From: Mobiluncus curtisii subsp. curtisii ATCC 35241
Lineage (GTDB): Bacteria; Actinomycetota; Actinomycetes; Actinomycetales; Actinomycetaceae
DNA length: 64,000 bases
Reading direction: 5' to 3'
Assembly: GCF_000146285.1 (NCBI RefSeq)
Contig: NZ_GL385912.1
Location: 202,875-266,874 of the forward strand
Shown: positions 55,580 through 64,000 of the stretch, piece after piece
Numbering within the stretch: the first letter of the stretch is position 1
How the letters are laid out: each line of letters opens with the position of its first letter
The notes under the pieces: model-generated
The model's input: the letters and a program-made list of their open reading frames with translations, nothing else
The model's database searches: none
What the model was told of the DNA's origin: nothing
Position numbers and translations under genes: made by a program

Positions 55580-56842
55580 ATGCAGTCTATTTTGAACTTG
55601 TTTAAAAAAGGTGGCATCTTGCTTTGGGTTGTCATCGCTATAGTTCTGGGCATCATCTTTGGGCTTTTTGTCCCCACGCCCTTCGTAGTGGTTTTCGCCA
55701 CGTTCAACTCACTTTTCGGTCAGTTCCTGAATTTCTGTATCCCGCTGATTATCATCGGGCTGGTCACCCCCGCTATTGCCGACCTGGGGTCCGGTTCGGC
55801 GAAGTGGCTGGGACTGACCGCCGTGGTCGCCTACATCTCGACGATGTATTCCGGGTTTCTGACATATGGCGTCTCTGAGAGCATCTTGCCTAATTTCTTG
55901 CGCAAGGGTTCGCTAGCCTCCGTTACGGATCCTTCGGCTTCCAGCATCGCCCCGGCGGTAACTTTAGAGATACCCGCCCCGATTTCCGTGCTGGGTGCGC
56001 TCATTTTGTCCTTCATTATGGGTATCGGTCTGTCCATGGTGTCCCGCGGTACATTGCGTCGTGCTTTTGTAGAATTCCGCGCCATCATCATCAAGTTGAT
56101 TGAGAAAGTCATCATTCCCCTGCTGCCGATTCACATCTTCGGAATCTTCCTTAACATGACCAAGACCGGCGAAGTTTACAACGTTATCGCCGTGCTGGCA
56201 GTGGTGGTCATCCTCGTACTGGTGCTAGAGGTCGTTATCTTGGTCAGCTTGTACTTAGTCGGCGGTTTGGCTTTCGGAGTCAATCCTTTCAAAGCGCTGT
56301 TGACGATGCTGCCCGCTTACGCAACTGCTTTGGGTACGTCTTCCTCTGCCGCTTCGATTCCGGTGACGCTGCGCCAAGTTAAAAAGATTGGTGTTCCCGA
56401 TCCGGTTGCCTCGTTCACTGTGCCGTTGTGCGCCACGATTCACTTGGCGGGGTCGACTTCGAAAATTACCGCTTTTGCGTTGGCTATCATCATGACTTCC
56501 GATATCAAGGTTACCGCCGCCCAATTCGTCGGGTTCATCTTTATGCTGGGCGTGACGATGGTGGCAGCTCCGGGCGTTCCCGGTGGCGCGATTATGGCAG
56601 CGACCGGCATTCTGTCTTCTATGTTGGGATTCAACGATGCACAAGTCGCGTTGATGATTGCGTCTTACATCGCCCTCGATCCCTTCGGGACCGCCACGAA
56701 CGTGACCGGTGATGGAGCCATCTCTATGCTGATGGCGCGTTTCTCAAGCGGCAAGATTGATGACAATGACAAAGAGATTGCCCAGAGCTTCGCCGGCGAA
56801 AACAATTTCGACACCGATAAATATCTGGAAGGTGTCAAGTAA
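55580..56842 (+). CDS. Dicarboxylate/amino acid:cation symporter (DAACS family)
   Basis: 420 aa with about eight membrane helices. LGTSSSAASIPVTLRQVKKI is the serine-rich HP1-like motif, and ASFTVPLCATIHLAGS and PFGTATNVTGDGAISML the HP2 and TM8 regions that bind Na+ and substrate. Likely imports glutamate, aspartate, serine or C4-dicarboxylates; substrate not determined. A TTTAAT hexamer lies 6 nt before the ATG, suggesting leaderless transcription. Confidence 0.9.
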   Translation: MQSILNLFKKGGILLWVVIAIVLGIIFGLFVPTPFVVVFATFNSLFGQFLNFCIPLIIIGLVTPAIADLGSGSAKWLGLTAVVAYISTMYSGFLTYGVSESILPNFLRKGSLASVTDPSASSIAPAVTLEIPAPISVLGALILSFIMGIGLSMVSRGTLRRAFVEFRAIIIKLIEKVIIPLLPIHIFGIFLNMTKTGEVYNVIAVLAVVVILVLVLEVVILVSLYLVGGLAFGVNPFKALLTMLPAYATALGTSSSAASIPVTLRQVKKIGVPDPVASFTVPLCATIHLAGSTSKITAFALAIIMTSDIKVTAAQFVGFIFMLGVTMVAAPGVPGGAIMAATGILSSMLGFNDAQVALMIASYIALDPFGTATNVTGDGAISMLMARFSSGKIDDNDKEIAQSFAGENNFDTDKYLEGVK

Positions 56843-56859
56843 CCACTATCCTGAAACCT

Positions 56860-56901
56860 AACAGACCGGTGCCGGGTCGAATGCCTCGGTGCCGGTCTGT
56901 T
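56860..56901. terminator. Hairpin between the symporter gene and polA
   Basis: AACAGACCGG (56860-56869) pairs with CCGGTCTGTT (56892-56901), a 10-bp stem with extra internal pairing, between two convergent genes. A weak T-run (GCATTT) follows on the plus strand. Likely bidirectional. Confidence 0.7.
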
Positions 56902-56905
56902 GCAT

Positions 56906-59703
56906 TTAATGTGCCGCAGCCCTCCAGTTAGGTCCAATACCGACCGACACTTCCAACGGAACTCGCAATTTCGCAACCCCGGTCATTGCCTGGCGGACCA
57001 AGGTTTCCAACCGCTCCGTTTCTCCCGGAGCTACCTCTAAGACGAGCTCATCATGGACTTGCAGCAACACCCGAGACTGCAACTGTTCCTGACGCAAATC
57101 AGCATCGACCTGAAGCATGGCTGCTTTCATGAGGTCGGCAGCACTACCCTGAATAGGCGCGTTTAGCGCCGCGCGCCGAGCATTATCAGCCACGTTACGA
57201 TTAGTGGAACGCAGCTCAGGTAGGTAACGGCGCCTGCCCCGCATGGTTTCGGTGTATCCAACCCTGGTCGCGGTGGCGACAATCTGATTCAGGTACTCCC
57301 GAACTTTCCCGAAACGTTCAAAATAGGTGTCCATCAGCTGTTTGGCATCTCGTTGAGAGATGTTGAGTTGCGCAGCCAGTCCATAAGCACTCAGCCCGTA
57401 CGCCAAACCATATGACGTTGCCTTAACATGGGAACGCTGGGTCGGAGTAACTTCGTCAGGCTGGACTCCATATACCAAAGCAGCCACCGAACGGTGCAGA
57501 TCCTCGCCGGACGCAAACGCTGCCAGCAGTCCTTCATCACCGGAGAGGTGCGCCATAATTCGCATCTCAATCTGAGAATAATCAGCTGTCATTAATGCGG
57601 CGTATGGTTTCTGAGGCACAAAGGCTTCGCGAATTTTTTGTCCATCCACCGTGCGGGCTGGAATATTCTGCAAATTTGGGTCAATGGAAGACAACCGTCC
57701 GGTCGCCGCTACAGTTTGCCCAAAAGTGGTATGAATCCTGCCGTCGTCTGCCACCCGTTCGCGCAGATTGCGAACAATTTGTAAAAGTTTTATCCGGTCG
57801 CGATGGTATAAAAGTGCTTCGAGGAAAGGGTGTGGGTTGTAGCGAGCAAGCTCTTCCAAAGCCTTCGCATCAGTAGTATATCCGGTTTTGGTTTTTTAGT
57901 TTTAGGCAGTTCCAGTTGGGTAAAAAGGACTTCTTGCAGCTGCTTCGGGGACGACAAATTGACTTCTCGACCAATAGAGTCGAAGGCGGATTGTTGCGCC
58001 ATCGCGACTTCGGATTGTAGACTCTGGGCATATTCATCAAGATAAATTGTATCTATACCGATACCGGTATATTCCATCTTCTCTAAAATATATGACAGCG
58101 GATTCTCAAGTTCCAGTAACCCGTCTACCTGGCGGAAGTGTGCCAATTGCTCGAGCGTGGGTTGCATCTGCAGCAGCGCGTATGCGTAGATGGCTTGGTT
58201 AATGAGTGTTTGAGGCCAAGGCTGAGCTGAGGAGTTCCCGTCCAATTCCACGCCCAAGTCCAACGTCATCTGTTCGCTTATCTTGCTGATATCTGAGGGC
58301 TTTTCATCGATTTCCCATCCCAGCAAACGTTTCGTAACACCAGCAAACTTGGTTCGATTCCCATCAGGATTGACCAGGTAATCGAGCATTTTTATGTCCG
58401 TGACCGCACCGTGCAGCTCCCAACCGTGGGCATGCAGCGCATGACGCAGCGATTTTGCGTCATATACGGTCTTTTTGCGGTCACCTGCCAAAGCATCGCA
58501 CAACAAATGCTCCGTCTGAGGCGTTAGTTCATCAGGCACAATCAACACACATTGTCCCTGACAATCACGTTCTGCGGCGAGAAACAGCCAATCAATTCGC
58601 GGATTTGTCACCCCGATATTACCCACAGCCCAGATTCCTAAGCTGGAACTCTGGGTATTTTGTAACCAATCGGAAAATTGAGTTGCCGTGAAGTCCGATC
58701 CTAAGCGGAAGCGCTGGGGTTCCGGTACCACCCCGTAACCATCCGCATCCTGTGGTTCCGGTTCGGTCTGGGTACGGTCAAGTTCCATCGTTGCCGAATC
58801 ACCATTGATTGATGTCACACCAAAAGCCTGTCCGAGTCTCAGGATTTGGGTGCGCATCTGTTTGAATTCTAGTTCATCACAAATTTCCTGAATTGCCTGC
58901 GGATCAAAACCAGTCCAGTGCAAATCCTCCAGGCTGAGAGGAAGTTGCAGGTCGGTGCGCAATCGATTGAGCTGTCGATTTCGCAGGACGTCGTCTATGT
59001 GCTGACGCAAATTTTCCCCACGTTTCCCCTTCAGTTCGTCACGATGCTCCAACAACGAATCCAGAGAACCATATTCATTAATCCACGACGCGGCGACTTT
59101 TTCCCCGACCAAGGGTACGCCCGGCAAATTATCAGCGTGCTCGCCTACCAGAGCGGCAATCTCCGGGTACTGCTGTGGCCAGACATCATATCGGTCCTTC
59201 ACCGCTTGTGGCGTCATACGTTTTGTCTCTGAAATGCTGCGCCCGGGGTAAAGCACGGTAACATCATCAGAAATGAGCTGAAATGAGTCGCGGTCGCCCG
59301 ATGAAACCAAGACCTCCATGCCACTTTTGGTCCCTTTGGTCGCCAAAGTCGCCAAGATATCATCAGCTTCTACGTTGGGCTCCGTTAGCCATTTAATCCC
59401 CATCGCACTGAGCATTTTTTGGATGTTTTCAACTTGTCCGATGAACTCGGGAGGGGTTTCGGCACGCCCTCCCTTGTAGTCAGGGTAGATGTCGGTGCGG
59501 AAGGAATGTCGGGAGAGGTCGAACGCTGCCCCGATATGAGTTGGCTTTTCGGCGCGTATCATCGTCAACAGCATGGAGAAAAATCCGTGCACCGCATTAG
59601 TATAGACACCGGTAGAGGTGCGGAAATGTTCCGGGTCACGGCTAAAGAAAGCACGAAAAGCCAAGGAGTGACCGTCCAACACCAACAAACGTTTTTTACT
59701 CAT
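56906..59703 (-). pseudogene. polA: DNA polymerase I, interrupted by a frameshift
   Basis: Two overlapping frames together make a complete PolA: 59703-57790 (637 aa) and 57859-56906 (317 aa). The first holds the 5'-3' exonuclease (VLDGHSLAFRAF, VEADDILA, SSGDRD) and a 3'-5' exonuclease-like domain without its acidic residues, as is common. The second holds polymerase motif A (DYSQIEMRIMAHLSGD), B (KATSYGLAYG) and C (LLQVHDELVLEV). They join if one base is re-read (-1) at an A6 run (57892-57897). Then LPKTKK continues as TKTGYTTDAKALEELARY. As read, the first frame runs on and stops before the polymerase domain. It could be a homopolymer sequencing error, a real mutation, or slippage. Confidence 0.93.
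57892..57897 (-). other. A6 slippery run at the polA frameshift
   Basis: Six A residues on the minus strand (T6 on the plus strand) in ACT AAA AAA CCA. Reading one A twice, or adding one A, restores the frame as ACT AAA AAA ACC AAA ACC GGA. It is the only place where the two frames can be joined with a family-like sequence on both sides. Confidence 0.85.
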
Positions 59704-59737
59704 GTCTGTAAGGTTATCAAGAACCCCGGAGGTAAAA

Positions 59738-60133
59738 ATGGATCAGGACAATCTCGGTCCCGCTATCGAAAAAATGGGCATCACGTTTTCCGAGCTCACC
59801 GCAGAACACGCAGTCGGTATCATGCCCCTGGAAGGAAACACCCAACCTTTTGGGATACTGCACGGCGGAGCCGCCGCCCTGTTAGCAGAATCTGTAGCTT
59901 CATTCGCCGCTCACCAGTGGGCTAAACAGTTCGGTAAGAGCGCTGTCGGAGCGCACCTAGATATTACGCATCTCAAACCGGGCACCAGTGACCGCATCAT
60001 CTGCACCGCCGATGCAGTTCACCTGGGACGACGCACCGCAGTCTATCGCTTTGACAACACCAGCGAGGACACCGGCAAGATCATCTCCACCGGTCTCATG
60101 ACCTGCTACCTGGTAGAAGAGCAGCCCCGTTAA
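59738..60133 (+). CDS. Hotdog-fold thioesterase (PaaI-like)
   Basis: 131 aa from ATG 59738, which follows GGAGG. The motif GILHGGAAALLAESVAS (His-Gly-Gly with catalytic acidic residue) and the SAVGAHLDITHLKP strand fit the hotdog acyl-CoA thioesterase family. Substrate unknown; menaquinone-pathway DHNA-CoA hydrolase or phenylacetyl-type are possibilities. An upstream in-frame start at 59702 overlaps the polA start and lacks a site. It overlaps the pdtaR stop by 4 bp, tail to tail. Confidence 0.9.
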   Translation: MDQDNLGPAIEKMGITFSELTAEHAVGIMPLEGNTQPFGILHGGAAALLAESVASFAAHQWAKQFGKSAVGAHLDITHLKPGTSDRIICTADAVHLGRRTAVYRFDNTSEDTGKIISTGLMTCYLVEEQPR

Positions 60134-60738
60134 TCCCCCAGCTGGTCAATGACCGCATCCGCCACTTCCCGCATGGACAAACGGCGATCCATAGAAGTCT
60201 TTTGAATCCAACGGAACGCTTCTGGCTCCGTCAGTTCCATCTTTTCCATCAACAAACCTTTAGCGCGGTCGACTTGTTTACGAGTAGTGAGCCGATCTTG
60301 TAAATCAGCAATGGAATCTTCCAAAGAAAGCAGTTCCTGGTGACGCGACAGGGCGACCTCTACCGCGGGCAGTAAATCCTTCGGATCGAACGGTTTCACC
60401 AGGTACGCCATAGTGCCGGCATCTTTGGCGCGTTCAATGAGTTCCTTATCCGAGAATGCAGTGAGCATCACGATGGCACAGGGCGTCTCTTTCATGATTT
60501 TTTCGGCAGCAGCGATGCCGTCGAGCTTTGGCATTTTTACATCCATCACGATTAAGTCTGGTTCCAGTTCCAATGCCAAAGTCACGGCTTCTTCACCGTC
60601 AGCAGCTTCGCCAACCACCTCGAAATCGTTTTCTTTCATAGTTTCGACGATGTCGAGCCGGATTAAAGCTTCATCCTCAGCCACGATTACTCGCCTGTGT
60701 ACTTTTGTGTCCTTTACCGCAGATGCCGTCTTCGCCAT
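60130..60738 (-). CDS. pdtaR: PdtaR-like ANTAR response regulator
   Basis: 202 aa. The receiver domain has VIVAEDEALIRLD, phosphoacceptor Asp66 in DLIVMDVKMPKLDG, and the conserved Lys in YLVKPF. The C-terminal ANTAR domain (from ~138) carries TRKQVDRAKGLLMEKM and EAFRWIQKTSMDRRLSMREV. ANTAR proteins bind paired RNA hairpins to block termination. The partner kinase PdtaS is not in this window. Confidence 0.94.
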   Translation of the reverse strand: MAKTASAVKDTKVHRRVIVAEDEALIRLDIVETMKENDFEVVGEAADGEEAVTLALELEPDLIVMDVKMPKLDGIAAAEKIMKETPCAIVMLTAFSDKELIERAKDAGTMAYLVKPFDPKDLLPAVEVALSRHQELLSLEDSIADLQDRLTTRKQVDRAKGLLMEKMELTEPEAFRWIQKTSMDRRLSMREVADAVIDQLGD

Positions 60739-60770
60739 CTCTCCAGATCCCCCTCATGAGTGGACTCGAT

Positions 60771-60798
60771 TTGATTTTCTCGTTAGATACTTTAGTAT
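60771..60798 (+). promoter_or_regulatory. Candidate promoter of the tRNA gene
   Basis: TTGATT (60771-60776), a 16-bp spacer and TAGTAT (60793-60798) lie about 47 nt upstream of the mature tRNA 5' end and just upstream of the divergent pdtaR gene. Confidence 0.45.
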
Positions 60799-60844
60799 AT
60801 ATGAAGTCATTGTGATGGTTGTTTATCAGACTTTCGCAAAGAAC

Positions 60845-60918
60845 GCCCTGGTAGCCCAACTGGTAGAGGCGGTCGGCTCAAACCCGGCTTGTTAAGGGTT
60901 CGAATCCCTTCCGGGGTA
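60845..60918 (+). tRNA. tRNA with anticodon CAA (Leu-like) but short variable arm
   Basis: A 74-nt cloverleaf is complete: acceptor GCCCTGG with CCGGGGT (a G1-U72 wobble and one G-U inside), a D arm GCCC..GGC with a 3-bp stem, an anticodon stem GTCGG/CCGGC around CTCAAAC, a 5-nt variable loop TTGTT, and T arm AAGGG-TTCGAAT-CCCTT. The anticodon is CAA, reading UUG (Leu), but normal tRNA-Leu has a long variable arm. No encoded CCA (the 3' sequence is ACTACA). The amino acid is therefore uncertain. Confidence 0.85.
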
Positions 60919-61018
60919 CTACACGTTTCGTTGCAGTACCAACAAAAAACATGCTATTGTGATTTGAAAATGGGTCGCAGGGGATACCCAGGGGATAAGA
61001 AAACAAAAACCAGTAGCC

Positions 61019-62236
61019 CTACTCACCGATAAGAGTGATTTCGTCGGGTTTTTGCGGCAGGACTTTTTTCACATAAGAGTCAATAGCTTCATGCATGCTG
61101 ACCTGCTCACCGCGATTTTCCGAGAGATACCAACGGTGATCCAGAATCTCGTGAAACACCTGCGCCGGTTCCAGCTTAGACAGCAGTTCCTCGGGAAGAG
61201 CCGCCAAAATAGGTTCGTAGACTTTAGTCATCCAGCGGTGCGCCACCACATCATCAGGGACATTCTCGAGATGATTAAGCACCCGGAAGGTCTTCATATC
61301 GTTGATCATGCGCCGCCCCTGATTTTCCTGGACATCCAAGCCGGTCAAACGCATCACTTGACGGTGATAGTGTCCAGAGTCCACCACCTTGGGCTGAATC
61401 AGCAGTTGGCGTCCCCCCTCCGCGGTACCCGTCTTCATCTTTAGCTCCCCCACGTCGAAGCCCAGATTATTCAAACGCCGAATACGATCTTCGATACGCC
61501 AAGTTTCATCCGCGTTGAATGTCTCTACAGAAGTCAGTTCATCCCACAGGGTGTCGTAGCGGTCTTGGAGCAAGTTGCCTATCTCGACAGTGTCGGCAGT
61601 TTCGTCAAGAGTTCCGGCGGCCTGCAAATCCATCAGCTCGCCAATAATATTTACCCGAGCAATTTCTACGTCATAGGAACGCTGCCCGTAAGTCAAACCC
61701 TCCGGGTGCAGCTCCCCGGTTTCCGCGTCGACCAGATAAGCAGCAAATGCGCCAGCATCCCGTCGAAATAACGTGTTAGAAAGCGAGACGTCTCCCCAAT
61801 AGAACCCCAACAGATGCAGTCTGACCAGCAGCACCGCCAAAGAATCAATGAGGCGAGTAGCAGTATCAGGGCTCATATTGGCGTTAAACAAAGTTCGATA
61901 CGGCAGGGAGAAAGGCAGGTGATAGGTTACCAGAGCACTGTTGAGCTCTTCCCCTGTAGCATCAGTACGGTGAGTAACGTGAGCCAGCGGCTCTACCACC
62001 GGTTGCTCCAAACGCACCAGGTCACGCAACAGGGAATACTCGTGGCGCGCCTTTTCCTCCGAAATTTCTTTTACCGCTATGAGCCGCGGTCCGAGATTCA
62101 CGAAACGCACAATGTGGCGTGAAATCCCGTGCGGAAAGGAGGCGATATAGCGCTCAGGCCATTCTTCCAAGGGCAATTCCCAAGGCAAATCCAGTAAAGC
62201 GGGTTCCGCGGTGGCCGCGGTCACTGAGAACGTCAC
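61019..62236 (-). CDS. DUF4032 family protein with a kinase-like fold
   Basis: 405 aa. The N-terminal ~230 residues look like a small-molecule/lipopolysaccharide kinase fold: LIAVKEISEEKARHEYSLLR (Lys and Glu of the ATP site), HLLGFYWGDVSLSNTLF (catalytic loop with Asp) and YLVDAETGEL (metal Asp). The rest matches DUF4032. The substrate is unknown. The GTG at 62236 has AGGGGAG 5 nt upstream. Confidence 0.85.
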   Translation of the reverse strand: MTFSVTAATAEPALLDLPWELPLEEWPERYIASFPHGISRHIVRFVNLGPRLIAVKEISEEKARHEYSLLRDLVRLEQPVVEPLAHVTHRTDATGEELNSALVTYHLPFSLPYRTLFNANMSPDTATRLIDSLAVLLVRLHLLGFYWGDVSLSNTLFRRDAGAFAAYLVDAETGELHPEGLTYGQRSYDVEIARVNIIGELMDLQAAGTLDETADTVEIGNLLQDRYDTLWDELTSVETFNADETWRIEDRIRRLNNLGFDVGELKMKTGTAEGGRQLLIQPKVVDSGHYHRQVMRLTGLDVQENQGRRMINDMKTFRVLNHLENVPDDVVAHRWMTKVYEPILAALPEELLSKLEPAQVFHEILDHRWYLSENRGEQVSMHEAIDSYVKKVLPQKPDEITLIGE

Positions 62237-62307
62237 TCCCCTAGTGTAAGCTAAGACGATAATTAATTATCGATTAGTTGGTGAAACATTTGTGAGAGGA
62301 AGTTTTT

Positions 62308-63801
62308 ATGAGCCGGAAAATCGGGTTTGACCACGAGTTATACATCAAAATGCAGTCTCAACATATCGCGGAGCGTCGCAAAGAAATCGGGGGACGTCTC
62401 TACCTGGAAATGGGGGGCAAGCTCTATGACGATATGCACGCCTCCAGAGTCCTGCCGGGGTTCACTCCTGATAACAAAATTTCGATGCTGCGTCAGTTAA
62501 AGGACGAGATTGAGATTTTGGTCTGCGTCAGCGCCTTGGACTTGCAGCGGCAAAAGCGACGCGCCGATTTGGACATTACTTACGAAGAAGACGTGTTGCG
62601 ACTGATAGACGTGTTCCGCGAAGGCGGTTTCTTGGTCGAGAACGTGGTGATGACCCAACTTGCAGACGACAACGCCCTGGCTTTTGCATTCAAAGAACGC
62701 CTGGAACGACTGGGGCTGAAAGTCGCGAGACACCGCATTATCGAGGGCTATCCCTCAAATACGAAACTGGTGCTGTCCGAGGACGGCTTCGGTCGTAACG
62801 ACTACGTAGAAGTCAGCCGTGGCCTCATCGTAGTTACCGCTCCCGGTCCTGGTTCCGGCAAACTGGCAACCTGCCTGTCTCAGGTCTATCATGACAATAA
62901 ACGCGGCATTGAAGCAGGTTACGCCAAGTTTGAGACCTTCCCCATCTGGAACCTGCCCCTGGAACATCCCGTGAATTTGGCTTACCAAGCCGCAACCGCG
63001 GATTTGGAAGACATCAACCTCATCGACCCTTACCATTTGGCGGCACATGGAGTACAGGTCACCAGCTACAACCGCGATACTGAAACGTTCCCGCTGCTGA
63101 AAACCATGCTGGAGCAGCTCACCGGGAAATCCCCCTATCAAAGCCCCACAGACATGGGTGTCAATATGGCAGGTTATTGCATCAGCGATGACGAAGTTTG
63201 CCAAGAAGCCTCCCGTCAAGAAATTATCCGCCGCTACTATAAGGCTTTGGTTGAAGAGGCTCGAGACGGTCGCGATGCTGAGGAATCCAACCGGATTGCG
63301 GTGCTAATGGCAAAAGCGGGCATCTCCACTTGGGAACGTCGCGTAGTGGGAGCTGCCCTGGAAGTCGAAGCCGCCACTAATCAGCCTGGCAGCGCTATTG
63401 AACTCCACGACGGCACGATTATCACCGGCAAGACCTCCCCTCTGCTGGGTTGCTCCGCTGCCATGCTGCTGAACGCACTGAAGTACCTGGCAAACATTAA
63501 TCCGGAGATGGACTTGCTGTCCCGCGAGTCAATTGAGCCGATTCAAACCCTCAAAACCCAACATTTGGGTTCGCACAACCCACGCCTGCATACCGATGAA
63601 GTGCTGATTGCCCTTTCCGTTTCCGCGGGAACTTCCGCAGAAGCGCGCGCCGCGCTGGGAATGCTCAAGGAATTGGAGGGCACGAACGTACACACGACCA
63701 CTATCCTGGGGTCAGTGGATGAAGGAATATTTAGAAACCTTGGAATCCAAGTCACTTCGGAACCGAAGTTCCAGCGCAAGCGCCTGTACCGCAAACGCTA
63801 A
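62308..63801 (+). CDS. DUF1846 (UPF0371) family protein
   Basis: 497 aa, full length. [20 protein letters not shown] and [20 protein letters not shown] are characteristic, and the second half ([20 protein letters not shown]) forms a second domain. Family members form homo-oligomers of unknown biochemical role. Divergent from the DUF4032 gene. Confidence 0.9.
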   Translation: MSRKIGFDHELYIKMQSQHIAERRKEIGGRLYLEMGGKLYDDMHASRVLPGFTPDNKISMLRQLKDEIEILVCVSALDLQRQKRRADLDITYEEDVLRLIDVFREGGFLVENVVMTQLADDNALAFAFKERLERLGLKVARHRIIEGYPSNTKLVLSEDGFGRNDYVEVSRGLIVVTAPGPGSGKLATCLSQVYHDNKRGIEAGYAKFETFPIWNLPLEHPVNLAYQAATADLEDINLIDPYHLAAHGVQVTSYNRDTETFPLLKTMLEQLTGKSPYQSPTDMGVNMAGYCISDDEVCQEASRQEIIRRYYKALVEEARDGRDAEESNRIAVLMAKAGISTWERRVVGAALEVEAATNQPGSAIELHDGTIITGKTSPLLGCSAAMLLNALKYLANINPEMDLLSRESIEPIQTLKTQHLGSHNPRLHTDEVLIALSVSAGTSAEARAALGMLKELEGTNVHTTTILGSVDEGIFRNLGIQVTSEPKFQRKRLYRKR

Positions 63802-63838
63802 ACCTCTCGAACTGCGGCGCGCCGAGTAATACGTTCCG

Positions 63839-63874
63839 TTTTCCGGGTGAGTCCCCGCGGACTCACCCGGAAAA
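63839..63874. terminator. Strong bidirectional terminator
   Basis: A 16-bp perfect stem TTTTCCGGGTGAGTCC (63839-63854) with GGACTCACCCGGAAAA (63859-63874), 4-nt loop, between the DUF1846 gene and the convergent alcohol dehydrogenase. The stem itself supplies T-runs on both strands. Confidence 0.9.
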
Positions 63875-63897
63875 CAGGACTTCATGGTTAGATGAGT

Positions 63898-64000
63898 TTA
63901 GAACTCGGTGATAACTGAACGGATTACCTCGCCGCGCATGAGCTGTTCGTAAGCTTCGGTAATCTGGTCCAAGCGGATGCGCTGGGTGACGATGTCGTGC
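63898..64000 (-). CDS. Zinc-dependent alcohol dehydrogenase, C-terminal part
   Basis: The last ~33 codons of a minus-strand gene that continues past the window edge. The tail HDIVTQRIRLDQITEAYEQL then MRGEVIRSVI fits the medium-chain alcohol dehydrogenase C terminus (ITxRxxLDxInxGYxxMxxG..IRSVI), probably a class III or NDMA-dependent type. The exact class cannot be told from this part. Confidence 0.75.
   Translation of the reverse strand, partial: HDIVTQRIRLDQITEAYEQLMRGEVIRSVITEF

Noticed and set aside
60845-60918. Selenocysteine tRNA (UCA appears in the anticodon loop)
   Set aside because: UCA is out of register in the 7-nt loop, and tRNA-Sec would have an extended acceptor and long variable arm.
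1-64000. CRISPR array, insertion sequence, prophage or genomic island
   Set aside because: No regular repeats, transposase, integrase or phage gene was seen; gene order is that of a core actinobacterial chromosome.

Overview
The window looks like a chromosomal core region of a moderate-GC (roughly mid-50s %) actinobacterium, most likely of the Actinomycetaceae; Mobiluncus is my best guess but is inference. Actinobacteria-only markers support this: the actinobacterial integration host factor (mIHF), RbpA, fused PafBC, HelY, a GarA/FtsR/MerR cluster, a PdtaR (ANTAR) regulator, DUF3866 and DUF4032 proteins, a helicase-dead PriA and an Lnt-Ppm1 pair. I see no insertion sequence, prophage, plasmid gene or CRISPR array.

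Layout. 1-1.8 kb: a degenerate shikimate-kinase-like gene, efp and nusB. 1.8-6.3 kb: an orphan small gene, then pyrR-pyrB-pyrC behind a PyrR-binding leader, a strong terminator and a separate pyrF. 6.4-10.1 kb: mIHF-gmk-rpoZ-coaC-coaB-metK, with the usually fused coaBC split and the CoaC half lacking two catalytic residues. 10.2-15.6 kb: priA-fmt-rsmB-rpe. 15.6-17.8 kb: an FMN riboswitch in front of a RibXY-type riboflavin uptake pair. 17.9-19.1 kb: hisE and hisG. 19.1-27.6 kb: DUF3866 (minus strand), then pafBC, a small membrane protein, helY, lnt and ppm1. 27.7-30.2 kb (minus): garA-ftsR, a merR gene and rbpA.

30.3-35.4 kb holds a 1,699-residue protein resembling the helicase / Vsr-like nuclease / DUF3320 family, with an intact Walker A but altered motif II and nuclease residues. 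35.5-43.8 kb: a membrane-anchored DsbA-like protein, msrB-uvrA (minus), a YciI-like gene, an SBF-like transporter, a secreted trypsin-like protease with cell-wall-binding repeats, and a TerC metal transporter behind a yybP-ykoY Mn riboswitch. 44.1-49.4 kb: putP and putA for proline uptake and oxidation. 49.6-55.3 kb (minus): uvrB, the glycerate kinase-coaE pair and rpsA. 55.6-64 kb: a dicarboxylate/amino-acid symporter, a polA split by a frameshift, a thioesterase, pdtaR, an unusual tRNA, DUF4032, DUF1846 and the 3' end of an alcohol dehydrogenase.

Most genes are housekeeping: translation factors, pyrimidine, CoA, SAM and histidine synthesis, and nucleotide excision repair. The most notable points are the polA frameshift at an A6 run, a short-variable-arm tRNA with a CAA anticodon, a CoaC lacking its Cys and Asn, the large degenerate helicase-like protein, loss of the Pup-proteasome block from the hisG-pafBC interval, and a repeated promoter layout (a -10 hexamer exactly 6 nt before the start codon) that predicts leaderless mRNAs for about nine genes.
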